Positions 1-6,277 of a stretch of DNA of 15,171 nucleotides are shown here, piece after piece. The position numbers were made by a program, and so were the translations under genes. Each line of letters begins with the position of its first letter. Position 1 is the first letter of the stretch. The notes beneath the pieces were generated by a model. It had not been told where the DNA came from, made no database searches, and saw only the letters and a program-made list of their open reading frames with translations. The DNA comes from an uncultured Actinotalea sp. (lineage in GTDB: Bacteria > Actinomycetota > Actinomycetes > Actinomycetales > Cellulomonadaceae): the NCBI RefSeq assembly GCF_946885855.1, contig NZ_CAMPHH010000053.1, positions 1-15,171 of the forward strand, given 5' to 3'.

Positions 1-1028
1 GCGGCGGTCCAGGCGGCGTCGAGGAACTCCTGGCTCGTCGCGAGCAGGTCGTGCGCACGGCGGCGGACCCGCTCGGGGTCGGCGACGGTGACGAGCGACC
101 CGGCCGGCACGAGGTCCAGGACGGGGACCATGCGCTCCACGAGCGCCGGCGCGAGCGACTCCATGCCCTCGACGGCGATCCCCTGCGCGAGCTTCTCGAG
201 CATCTCCGCGGCGCCCGGCAGCTGCTCGGCGAGTGCGGCCGCACGGGCGCGGACCGCGTCGGTGAGGAGGATCTCGCGGCACGGCGGCGCCCACAGGCCC
301 TCGGTCGCGACCTCGAGGCTGCGCTGGTCGGCCACCGCGAACCACCGGACCTCCTCGACCTCGTCGCCCCAGAACTCCAGGCGCAGCGGGTGGTCGTCGG
401 TCGGGGGGAAGACGTCGAGGATGCCGCCGCGCACGGCGAACTCGCCGCGCCGCTCGACCATGTCCACCCGCGTGTACGCCGCCGCCGCGAGGCGCTCCGC
501 GACGTCCTGGAGGTCTGCCTGCTCCCCGGTGCGCAGGGAGACGGGCTCGAGCTCGCCCAGCCCCTCGACGACCGGCTGCAGCAGGGCGCGCACCGGCACG
601 GCGAGCACGCGGATCGCGCCCGCCTGGCCGCCGTCGGCCGCGGGGTGGGCGAGGCGGCGGAACACGGCGAGGCGCCGGGCGACGGTGTCGCTGCGCGGGG
701 ACAGGCGCTCGTGCGGGAGCGTCTCCCAGGCGGGCAGGACCGCGACGTCGTCCGCCGGGAGGTAGCAGCGCAGCGCGGCGACGAGGTCCTCCGCGTCCCG
801 CGTGGTCGCGGTGACCACGACGGCGACGGGGGGTGCCGTGTCGCCGGCGCCACGAGACCCGGACCCCAGCGCGTCGGCGACGGCGGCCAGCAGCGGCGGC
901 CGCGCGCCGGCCGGAGCGACGACGTCGACCGCCGGCTCGCGCGCGGGCGGCGGCGCGGCGGCGAGCTCACGCAGGCGCGCGGCGGCCGGGTCGGCGAGGA
1001 GCAGGGGCAGCAGACCGGTGAGGTTCAT
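1..1028 (-). CDS. mfd: Transcription-repair coupling factor Mfd, N-terminal part (3' end beyond the left edge)
   Basis: Mfd is a DNA translocase that removes RNA polymerase stalled at lesions and recruits UvrA to start nucleotide excision repair. The window holds the first 342 codons, which match the UvrB-like N-terminal module. Residues about 190-230 contain the typical Mfd block (MVERRGEFAVRGGILDVFPP, then HPLRLEFWGDEVEEVRWF). A WETLPHERLSP segment near residue 101 is also characteristic of the UvrB/Mfd fold. The RNA-polymerase-binding and helicase domains lie outside the window. The ATG start (MNLTGLLPLLL) has an AGGA-like ribosome site 4-6 bases upstream, and a start here gives the usual N-terminus of the family. 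It follows the Wzy_C gene on the same strand after 69 bases. It is a housekeeping gene marking the border of the polysaccharide locus. The call is firm because several family blocks align in order. Confidence 0.95.
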   Translation of the reverse strand, partial: MNLTGLLPLLLADPAAARLRELAAAPPPAREPAVDVVAPAGARPPLLAAVADALGSGSRGAGDTAPPVAVVVTATTRDAEDLVAALRCYLPADDVAVLPAWETLPHERLSPRSDTVARRLAVFRRLAHPAADGGQAGAIRVLAVPVRALLQPVVEGLGELEPVSLRTGEQADLQDVAERLAAAAYTRVDMVERRGEFAVRGGILDVFPPTDDHPLRLEFWGDEVEEVRWFAVADQRSLEVATEGLWAPPCREILLTDAVRARAAALAEQLPGAAEMLEKLAQGIAVEGMESLAPALVERMVPVLDLVPAGSLVTVADPERVRRRAHDLLATSQEFLDAAWTA

Positions 1029-1094
1029 GGGTCCTGTCAGGAGGCCGGGGCAGCACGACGGACCCCGACCGAGGCGCGGGCGGGGTGCCGGACG

Positions 1095-1100
1095 AGTCTA
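1095..1100 (-). promoter_or_regulatory. Possible -10 box for mfd (TAGACT)
   Basis: On the minus strand TAGACT fits the actinobacterial TANNNT -10 consensus and overlaps the stop codon of the upstream Wzy_C gene. It would give mfd a leader of roughly 60 bases. No good -35 is seen at 16-18 bases, so this is a weak call. Readthrough from the polysaccharide operon is an alternative. Confidence 0.25.
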
Positions 1101-2582
1101 CGGCGCGACCCCGGTACGACCCTGTCGAGGGATCGCGCCCACGGCTCGTCCGCGCGCCTCGCCGACGGTGGGCGGGGCGGCCCCCTCGGCGCCCCCGGCC
1201 GCCGCAGTGCCGGTGGACGTGGCGCCGGACGGCGTGGGCCCAGGGAGGCCGGCACGGGCCGCGCGGAAGCGTTCCCGGGGCCGGGGCAGCGGGTCGTGGC
1301 TGCCCACCGCCCGCCGCCACAGGGCGCCGGCGACGCCCACGAGCAGGAAGAACACGACGGTCACCTGGCCGAAGCTGAAGAGGTCGAAGAACGCCCCCGA
1401 CACGGCGATGGCGGCGATCCCCGCGGTGACCGCCTGCGCGAGGGAGATCCCCTCCTGGTCGACCGCACGCCGGCGAGCACCCCGGGAGCTCGCCACGCCG
1501 AGCAGCATGAGCAGGATGGTCCCGACGAGGAGGACCAGGCCCCCTTCCACGACGGCCATGAGGTACTGGTTGTCGAGGAAGAAGTAGATCTCGGGACGGA
1601 ACGTCCCCAGCCCGTGACCGACCCAAGGCGACTCGGCGAAGAACGCGTCGACGAGGGCGTAGTCCTCCGTGCGGCCCGTGATGCTGTCGTCGTTCTCCGC
1701 GTTCGCGAAGATGCTGCGGATGACCCCGAGCAGCCCGGGCGCTGCCGCCCGCGCCAGGACAGCCCCCATGACGGCGATGAGGACCACGTTGGCGCGCTGC
1801 CGGTTCGTCAGGACGACCGAGTACACGACCATCGACACGACGACCACGAGGATCCCGGACCGCGAGACGGTCAGCGGCACGGCCAGCACGACGAGCACCA
1901 GCGCTCCGACGGCGGCCAGCCTCGCCCAGGAGCGACGGGTGAACCGGGCGTAGTGGAGGCACAGCGGCAGGAGGGCGCCGCCCAGCACGGCGAACTCGAT
2001 GGGGTGGGCGGCGGCGCCCTTCACCCGGGTGAAGTCACCGCGGCTGCCGAACCCGGTGCCGTCCGTCGACACGAAGCCCGGCGGGCGGATGAGCTCGGAC
2101 AACGTGAACGGCGTCAGCTGCTGCGCGAGGGCGACCGCGGCGCTCACGCCGAGAGCGAGGACGGTCGCGTACAGCACCAGATGGAGACGCCGCCGGTCGG
2201 CCGTCTGGGCGACACCGAGGGCGACGATCAGCAGGGGGAAGATCACCAGGGCGGCGCGGAGGACGCCCGCCTCCTCCTCCGGGCTGAGGGTCCGCATGCC
2301 GGCGGCAGCCAGGGCGGCGGCGCTCGCTGCGAACATGAGCCACAGGCCCACCTCGGCCGGCGAGACACGGCCAGGACGGCGTCGACCCGGGAGCGCCCAC
2401 CCGAGGAGGATCATGCCCGCGCACCAGAAGGCCACCAGGCGCGCCGGCCAGCCGTTCGACTGCAGGGGCCCGGAGAGCACCAGACCTGCCGGCACCACCA
2501 GGGCGACGAAGGGCAGGGCGACCAGCGCGGCCCACGGCCCTGGCGGCCGTGGCTCCCGGTGAGCCGCGGCGCGCGTGGTCAT
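1098..2582 (-). CDS. Wzy_C/O-antigen-ligase family polysaccharide polymerase or ligase
   Basis: A 494-residue polytopic membrane protein. Hydrophobic segments are visible at about 17-37, 47-65, 78-95, 107-124, 133-152, 194-211, 219-258 (two helices), 264-283, 340-363 and 381-421. Family landmarks are present: RVKGAAAHPIEFAVLGG (186-202), the TVSRSGIL motif (238-245), GRTEDY followed by SPWVGHGLGTF (303-328) and DNQYLMAVVEGG (337-348). Proteins of this fold transfer lipid-linked glycans on the outer face of the membrane, either polymerising repeat units (Wzy) or attaching them to an acceptor (WaaL-like). Sequence alone does not separate the two, and in an actinobacterium a polymerase or cell-wall ligase is more likely than a lipid A ligase. 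The last ~65 residues are a proline/alanine/arginine-rich tail, probably cytoplasmic. The ATG overlaps the TGA of the Wzz-like gene (ATGA), so the two are translationally coupled, which fits a polymerase with its chain-length regulator. Confidence 0.85.
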   Translation of the reverse strand: MTTRAAAHREPRPPGPWAALVALPFVALVVPAGLVLSGPLQSNGWPARLVAFWCAGMILLGWALPGRRRPGRVSPAEVGLWLMFAASAAALAAAGMRTLSPEEEAGVLRAALVIFPLLIVALGVAQTADRRRLHLVLYATVLALGVSAAVALAQQLTPFTLSELIRPPGFVSTDGTGFGSRGDFTRVKGAAAHPIEFAVLGGALLPLCLHYARFTRRSWARLAAVGALVLVVLAVPLTVSRSGILVVVVSMVVYSVVLTNRQRANVVLIAVMGAVLARAAAPGLLGVIRSIFANAENDDSITGRTEDYALVDAFFAESPWVGHGLGTFRPEIYFFLDNQYLMAVVEGGLVLLVGTILLMLLGVASSRGARRRAVDQEGISLAQAVTAGIAAIAVSGAFFDLFSFGQVTVVFFLLVGVAGALWRRAVGSHDPLPRPRERFRAARAGLPGPTPSGATSTGTAAAGGAEGAAPPTVGEARGRAVGAIPRQGRTGVAP

Positions 2583-3352
2583 CGGCGCCGGACGACCTCT
2601 CGCTCGGGCCGCTCGACGTCCGACCCGGACCGTGCGCCGCGGGTACGGCCGCCCTCGGCGCGGTCGACCCGGAGCACCGCCGGCTCGTCGTCGAGATCCG
2701 TCAGGCCGTCCGCCGGACCGTCGTCGCCCCGGCGGTCACGGCGGAGGCGGGCGAGCGCGTCGACCCCGGCCGCGAGGCCCGCGGCGACGAGACCACCGAG
2801 GACGGCGATCGCGCCCGCCGTCCGGAACCGGCTGGGCGTCACGTCCTCGACCCGGTCGGCGGGCACCGCCGGGGCCAGCCGGAACAGGTCCGGCGCCACG
2901 GCGCCTGCCTGGGTCTGGAACTCGACCAGGACCTCGTCGGCCTGTGCGACCACGGCGTCGAGGGTGGTGAGGACCTCCTCCGGGGTCGGCGCCACGGCGT
3001 CGATCCGGATGATCGGCTGCTGCTGGCTCGCCGAGGCCTCGAAGGTGACGCCTTCGGCGTCGCCCAGGCCGATCCTCTCCCGGTAGGCCTCGGTGTTGAT
3101 GTTGCGGGCCAGGACGGCGGCGGCGAAGCGCGGGCCCCCGGAGCCCGAGTAGGGGTTGTCGGGCTGGGGCGGCGCGCCCTCGACCTCCTCCTGCACCACG
3201 TTGCTCGGCAGGACGACCACCGACACGGTGGAGGTGTACTCGGACGGGACGGCCTCGTAGGCCTGGACCGCGAACCAGCCGGTCAGCGCGAGCACGGGCA
3301 GCGTCACGTACCACCGGCGCAGGCAGGCGCCCATGATCGAGAAAAGGTCCAT
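2579..3352 (-). CDS. Wzz-like polysaccharide co-polymerase / chain-length determinant
   Basis: A 257-residue protein with the two-helix topology of polysaccharide co-polymerases: one membrane segment at about 14-33 and a second at about 177-198, bracketing an extracytoplasmic region. After helix 1 comes a conserved-looking beta stretch (SEYTSTVSVVVLPSNVV, 37-53). A proline-containing segment precedes helix 2, as in Wzz. The cytoplasmic tail (200-257) is rich in Arg and Asp and carries no tyrosine-kinase domain, so this is the short form without a BY-kinase fusion. The expected role is control of glycan chain length together with the polymerase encoded immediately downstream by ATGA overlap. 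I chose the ATG at 3352 (MDLFSIMGACLRRWY) because AGGGGA lies about 7 bases upstream. A GTG 14 codons further up would sit upstream of the probable -10 box and has no ribosome site. The family assignment rests on topology and context more than on strong motifs. Confidence 0.72.
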   Translation of the reverse strand: MDLFSIMGACLRRWYVTLPVLALTGWFAVQAYEAVPSEYTSTVSVVVLPSNVVQEEVEGAPPQPDNPYSGSGGPRFAAAVLARNINTEAYRERIGLGDAEGVTFEASASQQQPIIRIDAVAPTPEEVLTTLDAVVAQADEVLVEFQTQAGAVAPDLFRLAPAVPADRVEDVTPSRFRTAGAIAVLGGLVAAGLAAGVDALARLRRDRRGDDGPADGLTDLDDEPAVLRVDRAEGGRTRGARSGSDVERPEREVVRRR

Positions 3353-3382
3353 CCGCCGTCCCCTCGTCGCGGTTCCGTCCCG

Positions 3383-3388
3383 AGCGTA
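3383..3388 (-). promoter_or_regulatory. Probable -10 box (TACGCT) of the Wzz-like/Wzy_C operon
   Basis: On the minus strand TACGCT matches TANNNT. It predicts a transcript start near 3376 with a leader of about 24 bases that includes the AGGGGA ribosome site of the Wzz-like gene. The -35 is poor (TCGTTC at about 17 bases). The box lies downstream of the alternative GTG start, which supports the ATG at 3352. Confidence 0.45.
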
Positions 3389-3475
3389 GGTCACGCCGGC
3401 CCGCTGAACGAGACAAACCGGCCCTCAGCGGACGCTTTCACCCTCGTGCGCCCCCCGACCCGACCCGCGCGGGCG

Positions 3476-3481
3476 TAGGTT
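3476..3481 (+). promoter_or_regulatory. Probable -10 box (TAGGTT) for a near-leaderless GT2 transcript
   Basis: TAGGTT fits TANNNT and ends 8 bases before the ATG at 3490. No ribosome binding sequence fits between them. Transcription would begin at or within two bases of the start codon, as is common for leaderless actinobacterial mRNAs. No convincing -35 is seen. Confidence 0.5.
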
Positions 3482-3489
3482 CGGCGTCC

Positions 3490-4335
3490 ATGGGCACCCG
3501 GACCGACATCCTCATGATCACCTACCGGAGCCCGGACCACGTCCGGCTGTCCCTCCCCCACCTCCTCTCCACGTGCGATGAGGACTCGGCCGTCTGGCTG
3601 TGGCACAACGGCGACGACGAGGAGACGCTGTCCGTCGTCCAGGAGCACGCGTCGGACCCTCGGGTGGCACGGTTCCACCACAGCCGCGAGAACGTCAGGC
3701 TGACGACTCCCACGAACTGGCTCTGGGCCGAGTCCGCCGCGGACTACGTCTCCAAGGTCGACGACGACTGCCTGCCGGAGCACGGCTGGATCGAGCGCAT
3801 CCGTGCCGCGCACGAGCCGAACCCCGGGTTCGGCGCCATCGGCAGCTGGCGGTTCCGGCCGGAGGACTTCGAGCCGCGCAGCGCGGAACGCAAGATCCAG
3901 TCGTTCGAGGGCGGGGTGAGGCTGCTGCGCAACCACTGGGTCCAGGGCAGCGGGTACCTCCTGCCGCGTCGTCTCGTCGAGCGCCACGGCCCGCTGCGCG
4001 ACGGCCAGTCCTTCACGCAGTACTGCCTGGACCTCGCTCGGGCGGGGGCCGTGAACGGCTGGCTGTACCCCTTCGTGCACGAGGAGAACCTCGACGACCC
4101 CAGGTCGCCGAGGACCCTCTTCCGCACCGACGAGGACTTCCTGCGCCGGATGCCGCTGACCGCGCAGAACCTCGGCATCCGGACGGTCGCCGACTGGGCG
4201 ACGCAGGAGCACGAGTCGGCCCTGGCCGTGCAGCGGGCGACCCTGGACCTGCGCCACTACGGCGGCTGGCGTGCGAAGCTCCGCGGCGCCCGCCGCAGGG
4301 CGGGACGGCTGGTCAGGGGACGCGGCTCCTGGTGA
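3490..4335 (+). CDS. Glycosyltransferase family 2 protein
   Basis: A 281-residue soluble GT-A-fold enzyme. The N-terminal strand and loop TDILMITYRSPDHVRLSLPHLL (5-26) is the nucleotide-sugar binding start of GT2. The metal-binding acidic motif is VSKVDDDCLPEHGWI (88-102), with Asp91-93. The acceptor half carries WVQGSGYLLPRRLVERHG (150-167) and ends in a basic tail (260-280) that could touch the membrane surface. There are no transmembrane helices. It should transfer a sugar from a nucleotide donor to a growing lipid-linked glycan in the cytoplasm; donor and linkage cannot be read from sequence. It is divergent from the Wzz-like gene and convergent with the ABC exporter, the two stop codons being only six bases apart. 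The ATG is preferred because it directly follows a TANNNT box and begins the domain cleanly. Confidence 0.85.
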   Translation: MGTRTDILMITYRSPDHVRLSLPHLLSTCDEDSAVWLWHNGDDEETLSVVQEHASDPRVARFHHSRENVRLTTPTNWLWAESAADYVSKVDDDCLPEHGWIERIRAAHEPNPGFGAIGSWRFRPEDFEPRSAERKIQSFEGGVRLLRNHWVQGSGYLLPRRLVERHGPLRDGQSFTQYCLDLARAGAVNGWLYPFVHEENLDDPRSPRTLFRTDEDFLRRMPLTAQNLGIRTVADWATQEHESALAVQRATLDLRHYGGWRAKLRGARRRAGRLVRGRGSW

Positions 4336-4341
4336 CGGGAG

Positions 4342-6147
4342 TCAGCCTGACTGCCGTCGGGTGATCTCGGTCACCTCGCGGAAGAACGCGTTGTGCTCGA
4401 GCAGGGCCGCCGGCTCGTCGAGGGCGTCCAGGCGCCCGTCGACGACCACCATCACGCGGTCGCAGTCCACCAGCGTGGACAGGCGGTGCGCGACGAGCAC
4501 GAGGATCAGGGTGCCCTTGAGCCCGCGGAGCGACTCCTGCACGAGCTCCTCGGACTTCACGTCGAGCGCGCTGGTCGGCTCGTCCAGGATGATCACGTCC
4601 GGCCTGGCGGCCAGGGCCCGCGCCAGGCACAGGCGCTGCCGCTGCCCGCCCGAGACGGCCGCCGCGCGCTGCCCGATGACGGTGGCGTACCCGTCGGGCC
4701 ACGCCATGATCTCGTCGTGCACGTGCGCGAGCCGGGCGGCTCGTTCGACGTCCTCCTGCGTGATCTCCGGCCGGTAGAAGCGGATGTTGTCGGTGACGGT
4801 CCCCCAGACGAGCTGCGGCGTCTGCGGGACGTACGCCACCCGGCGACGCCAGTCGTCCCGACGCGTCCCGCGCACGTCGGAGCCGTTGACGAGCACGCTG
4901 CCACGGTCGGGCTCGCGCAGGCGGAGCAGCAGCTGCACGATCGAGGACTTCCCCGCTCCCGACGGCCCCACGACGCCGAGGGCCTCGCCACGCTCGAGCG
5001 AGAAGCTGATCCCCCGGAGCACGTCGGTCTCCCCGGTGTAGGAGAAGTGCACCCGGTCCATCCCGAAGGACTCGATGCGACCGAGCGGCTGCGGGCCGTC
5101 CTGCTGCGGTGCGCCCTCGTACCGGTCGATGGCGTCGGCCAGCCGCTGCATGAACGGGATGCGCTCGTCCATGGCGGTCACCGCCGTCTGCATCTGCTGC
5201 CCGTAGGTCAGCGCGCGGACGAGCATGAGGACGACGGCACCGAGCGTCGCCAGGCGGGCGGGCTCCAGGAAGGAGACCGCGGCCAGGGCGAGGACCAGCA
5301 CCAGGAGGGCGACGCTCTGGTAGAGCGCCGGCACGGCACCCGCGAGGAAGCGCGTCCGCAGCAACGGTGCCCGCACCTCCTCGATCTGGGCGTAGAACGC
5401 CCGACGGTAGGTGTCACCGGCGCCGAACACCTCCGTCTCCTCCGCCATGAGGACGACCTCCTGCACCCCCTTCGAGTACTCGATGTTCTCCTTGCTCAGC
5501 CGGGCCGAGTGGCGACGCAACCGGCGGGCCAGGGGTCGGAGCGCGAGGAACAGGCCGACCGACATCACCATGAGGATGGCGGCGGCGAGGGGGCTCAGGA
5601 GCACGGCGGAGACCAGCAGCGTGCCGAACATCATGACGGCGGTGACCCCGGTCGCCAGGGTGATGACCGCCTGGGCGGTACTGGTGATGTGGGCGTTCAT
5701 GAGCGACTGGAACTGCCCGTCGCGCTCCGAGGCCTTCACCGACCAGGCGCTCGTGGTGAAGGCGTCGAACAGGCGCCGGCGCAGCGCGGCCATGGCGTGG
5801 GCGCTCATCGCCGCCGGCAGGTAGGCCAGCACCACGTGCAACCCACCGCGCACCAGGGCGAGGACCACGCCGAGCACGAGCGCGGCGTCGACGGGGACCT
5901 CCCAGTCCGGCCCCGGTACGTCGACCATGACCGCGTCCCTGCCCTGGGAGAGCGCCGTGGCCGCGGTCGCGATGAGCGCGAGGAGGACCGCCTCGACGAG
6001 GCCGGCCACGACGGACAGCGCGACGAGCAGGAGGGTGCGGTTCCGGGACCCGCTGAAGAACGGCGTGAGCCGTCGGTAGGCGGCGACGGCCCGGCGTGCC
6101 GTGGCGAGACGGCTGGCAGGGCGGGGGCCCTCTGGTTGCTTGCGCAC
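4342..6147 (-). CDS. ABC exporter half-transporter (membrane domain plus ATPase), candidate glycolipid flippase
   Basis: A 601-residue protein with an N-terminal type IV exporter membrane domain, helices visible at about 38-63, 88-112, 160-205 (two) and 268-312 (two). The C-terminal ATPase carries Walker A GPSGAGKS (394-401), Q-loop Gln442, signature VSGGQRQ (498-504), Walker B VIILDEPTSALD (518-529) and H-loop His554. All catalytic residues are intact. Such proteins work as homodimers or heterodimers; with only one half-transporter here, a homodimer is likely. In this context it may flip a lipid-linked oligosaccharide, as PglK does in Campylobacter, but an MsbA-like lipid or peptide exporter cannot be excluded. 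I place the start at the GTG at 6147, because AGGGAG lies 5 bases upstream and a TACGGT box sits just beyond. An upstream ATG at 6375 would add about 76 Arg/Pro-rich residues and overlap the divergent gene. Its stop codon nearly touches the GT2 gene at 4335. Confidence 0.9.
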   Translation of the reverse strand: MRKQPEGPRPASRLATARRAVAAYRRLTPFFSGSRNRTLLLVALSVVAGLVEAVLLALIATAATALSQGRDAVMVDVPGPDWEVPVDAALVLGVVLALVRGGLHVVLAYLPAAMSAHAMAALRRRLFDAFTTSAWSVKASERDGQFQSLMNAHITSTAQAVITLATGVTAVMMFGTLLVSAVLLSPLAAAILMVMSVGLFLALRPLARRLRRHSARLSKENIEYSKGVQEVVLMAEETEVFGAGDTYRRAFYAQIEEVRAPLLRTRFLAGAVPALYQSVALLVLVLALAAVSFLEPARLATLGAVVLMLVRALTYGQQMQTAVTAMDERIPFMQRLADAIDRYEGAPQQDGPQPLGRIESFGMDRVHFSYTGETDVLRGISFSLERGEALGVVGPSGAGKSSIVQLLLRLREPDRGSVLVNGSDVRGTRRDDWRRRVAYVPQTPQLVWGTVTDNIRFYRPEITQEDVERAARLAHVHDEIMAWPDGYATVIGQRAAAVSGGQRQRLCLARALAARPDVIILDEPTSALDVKSEELVQESLRGLKGTLILVLVAHRLSTLVDCDRVMVVVDGRLDALDEPAALLEHNAFFREVTEITRRQSG

Positions 6148-6178
6148 TGTCTCCCTCTGCTCCGGGTGGCCGCGACTC

Positions 6179-6184
6179 ACCGTA
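6179..6184 (-). promoter_or_regulatory. Probable -10 box (TACGGT) of the ABC exporter
   Basis: On the minus strand TACGGT fits TANNNT and predicts a start near 6172, with a leader of about 25 bases containing the AGGGAG ribosome site of the GTG at 6147. No -35 of quality is seen. It faces away from the TAGGGT box at 6265-6270. Confidence 0.4.
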
Positions 6185-6211
6185 CCCGCGGGGACGTGCT
6201 GACCGGCCCGT

Positions 6212-6241
6212 CGGCCGGCGGGTGAATCGCACGGCCGGCGG
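6212..6241. repeat. Direct repeat of CGGCCGGCGG, 20-bp period, in the divergent intergenic region
   Basis: The ten bases CGGCCGGCGG occur at 6212-6221 and again at 6232-6241, start to start exactly 20 bp. They lie between the two outward-facing -10 boxes of the ABC exporter and the 767-residue protein. A two-turn spacing places both copies on the same DNA face, as expected for a tandem regulator site. The words are pure G+C in a GC-rich genome, so chance is a real alternative. Confidence 0.35.
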
Positions 6242-6264
6242 CGTCGGGCGCAGCGCCTTTCCCC

Positions 6265-6270
6265 TAGGGT
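6265..6270 (+). promoter_or_regulatory. Probable -10 box (TAGGGT) for a leaderless transcript of the 6278-11405 operon
   Basis: TAGGGT fits TANNNT and ends 7 bases before the GTG at 6278, so the transcript would start at the initiation codon. There is no ribosome binding sequence upstream. The purine-rich GGGGGAGG just inside the gene has no in-frame ATG, GTG or TTG at a useful distance after it. Confidence 0.5.
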
Positions 6271-6277
6271 CTCTCCC

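Noticed and set aside
51..3086. A 1011-codon open frame on the plus strand.
   Set aside because: It is antisense to mfd, the Wzy_C gene and most of the Wzz-like gene, all of which show clear family motifs. The translation is low-complexity Arg/Gly/Asp/His without domains, as expected from GC-rich antisense frames.
3353..3394. A GTG start at 3394 for the Wzz-like protein.
   Set aside because: It lies upstream of the probable -10 box and has no ribosome site; the ATG at 3352 has AGGGGA at good spacing and begins just before the first membrane helix.
4393..6225. A 610-codon open frame on the plus strand.
   Set aside because: It lies entirely antisense to the ABC exporter, whose Walker A, signature and Walker B motifs are intact. 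The translation is His/Asp/Arg-rich shadow sequence.
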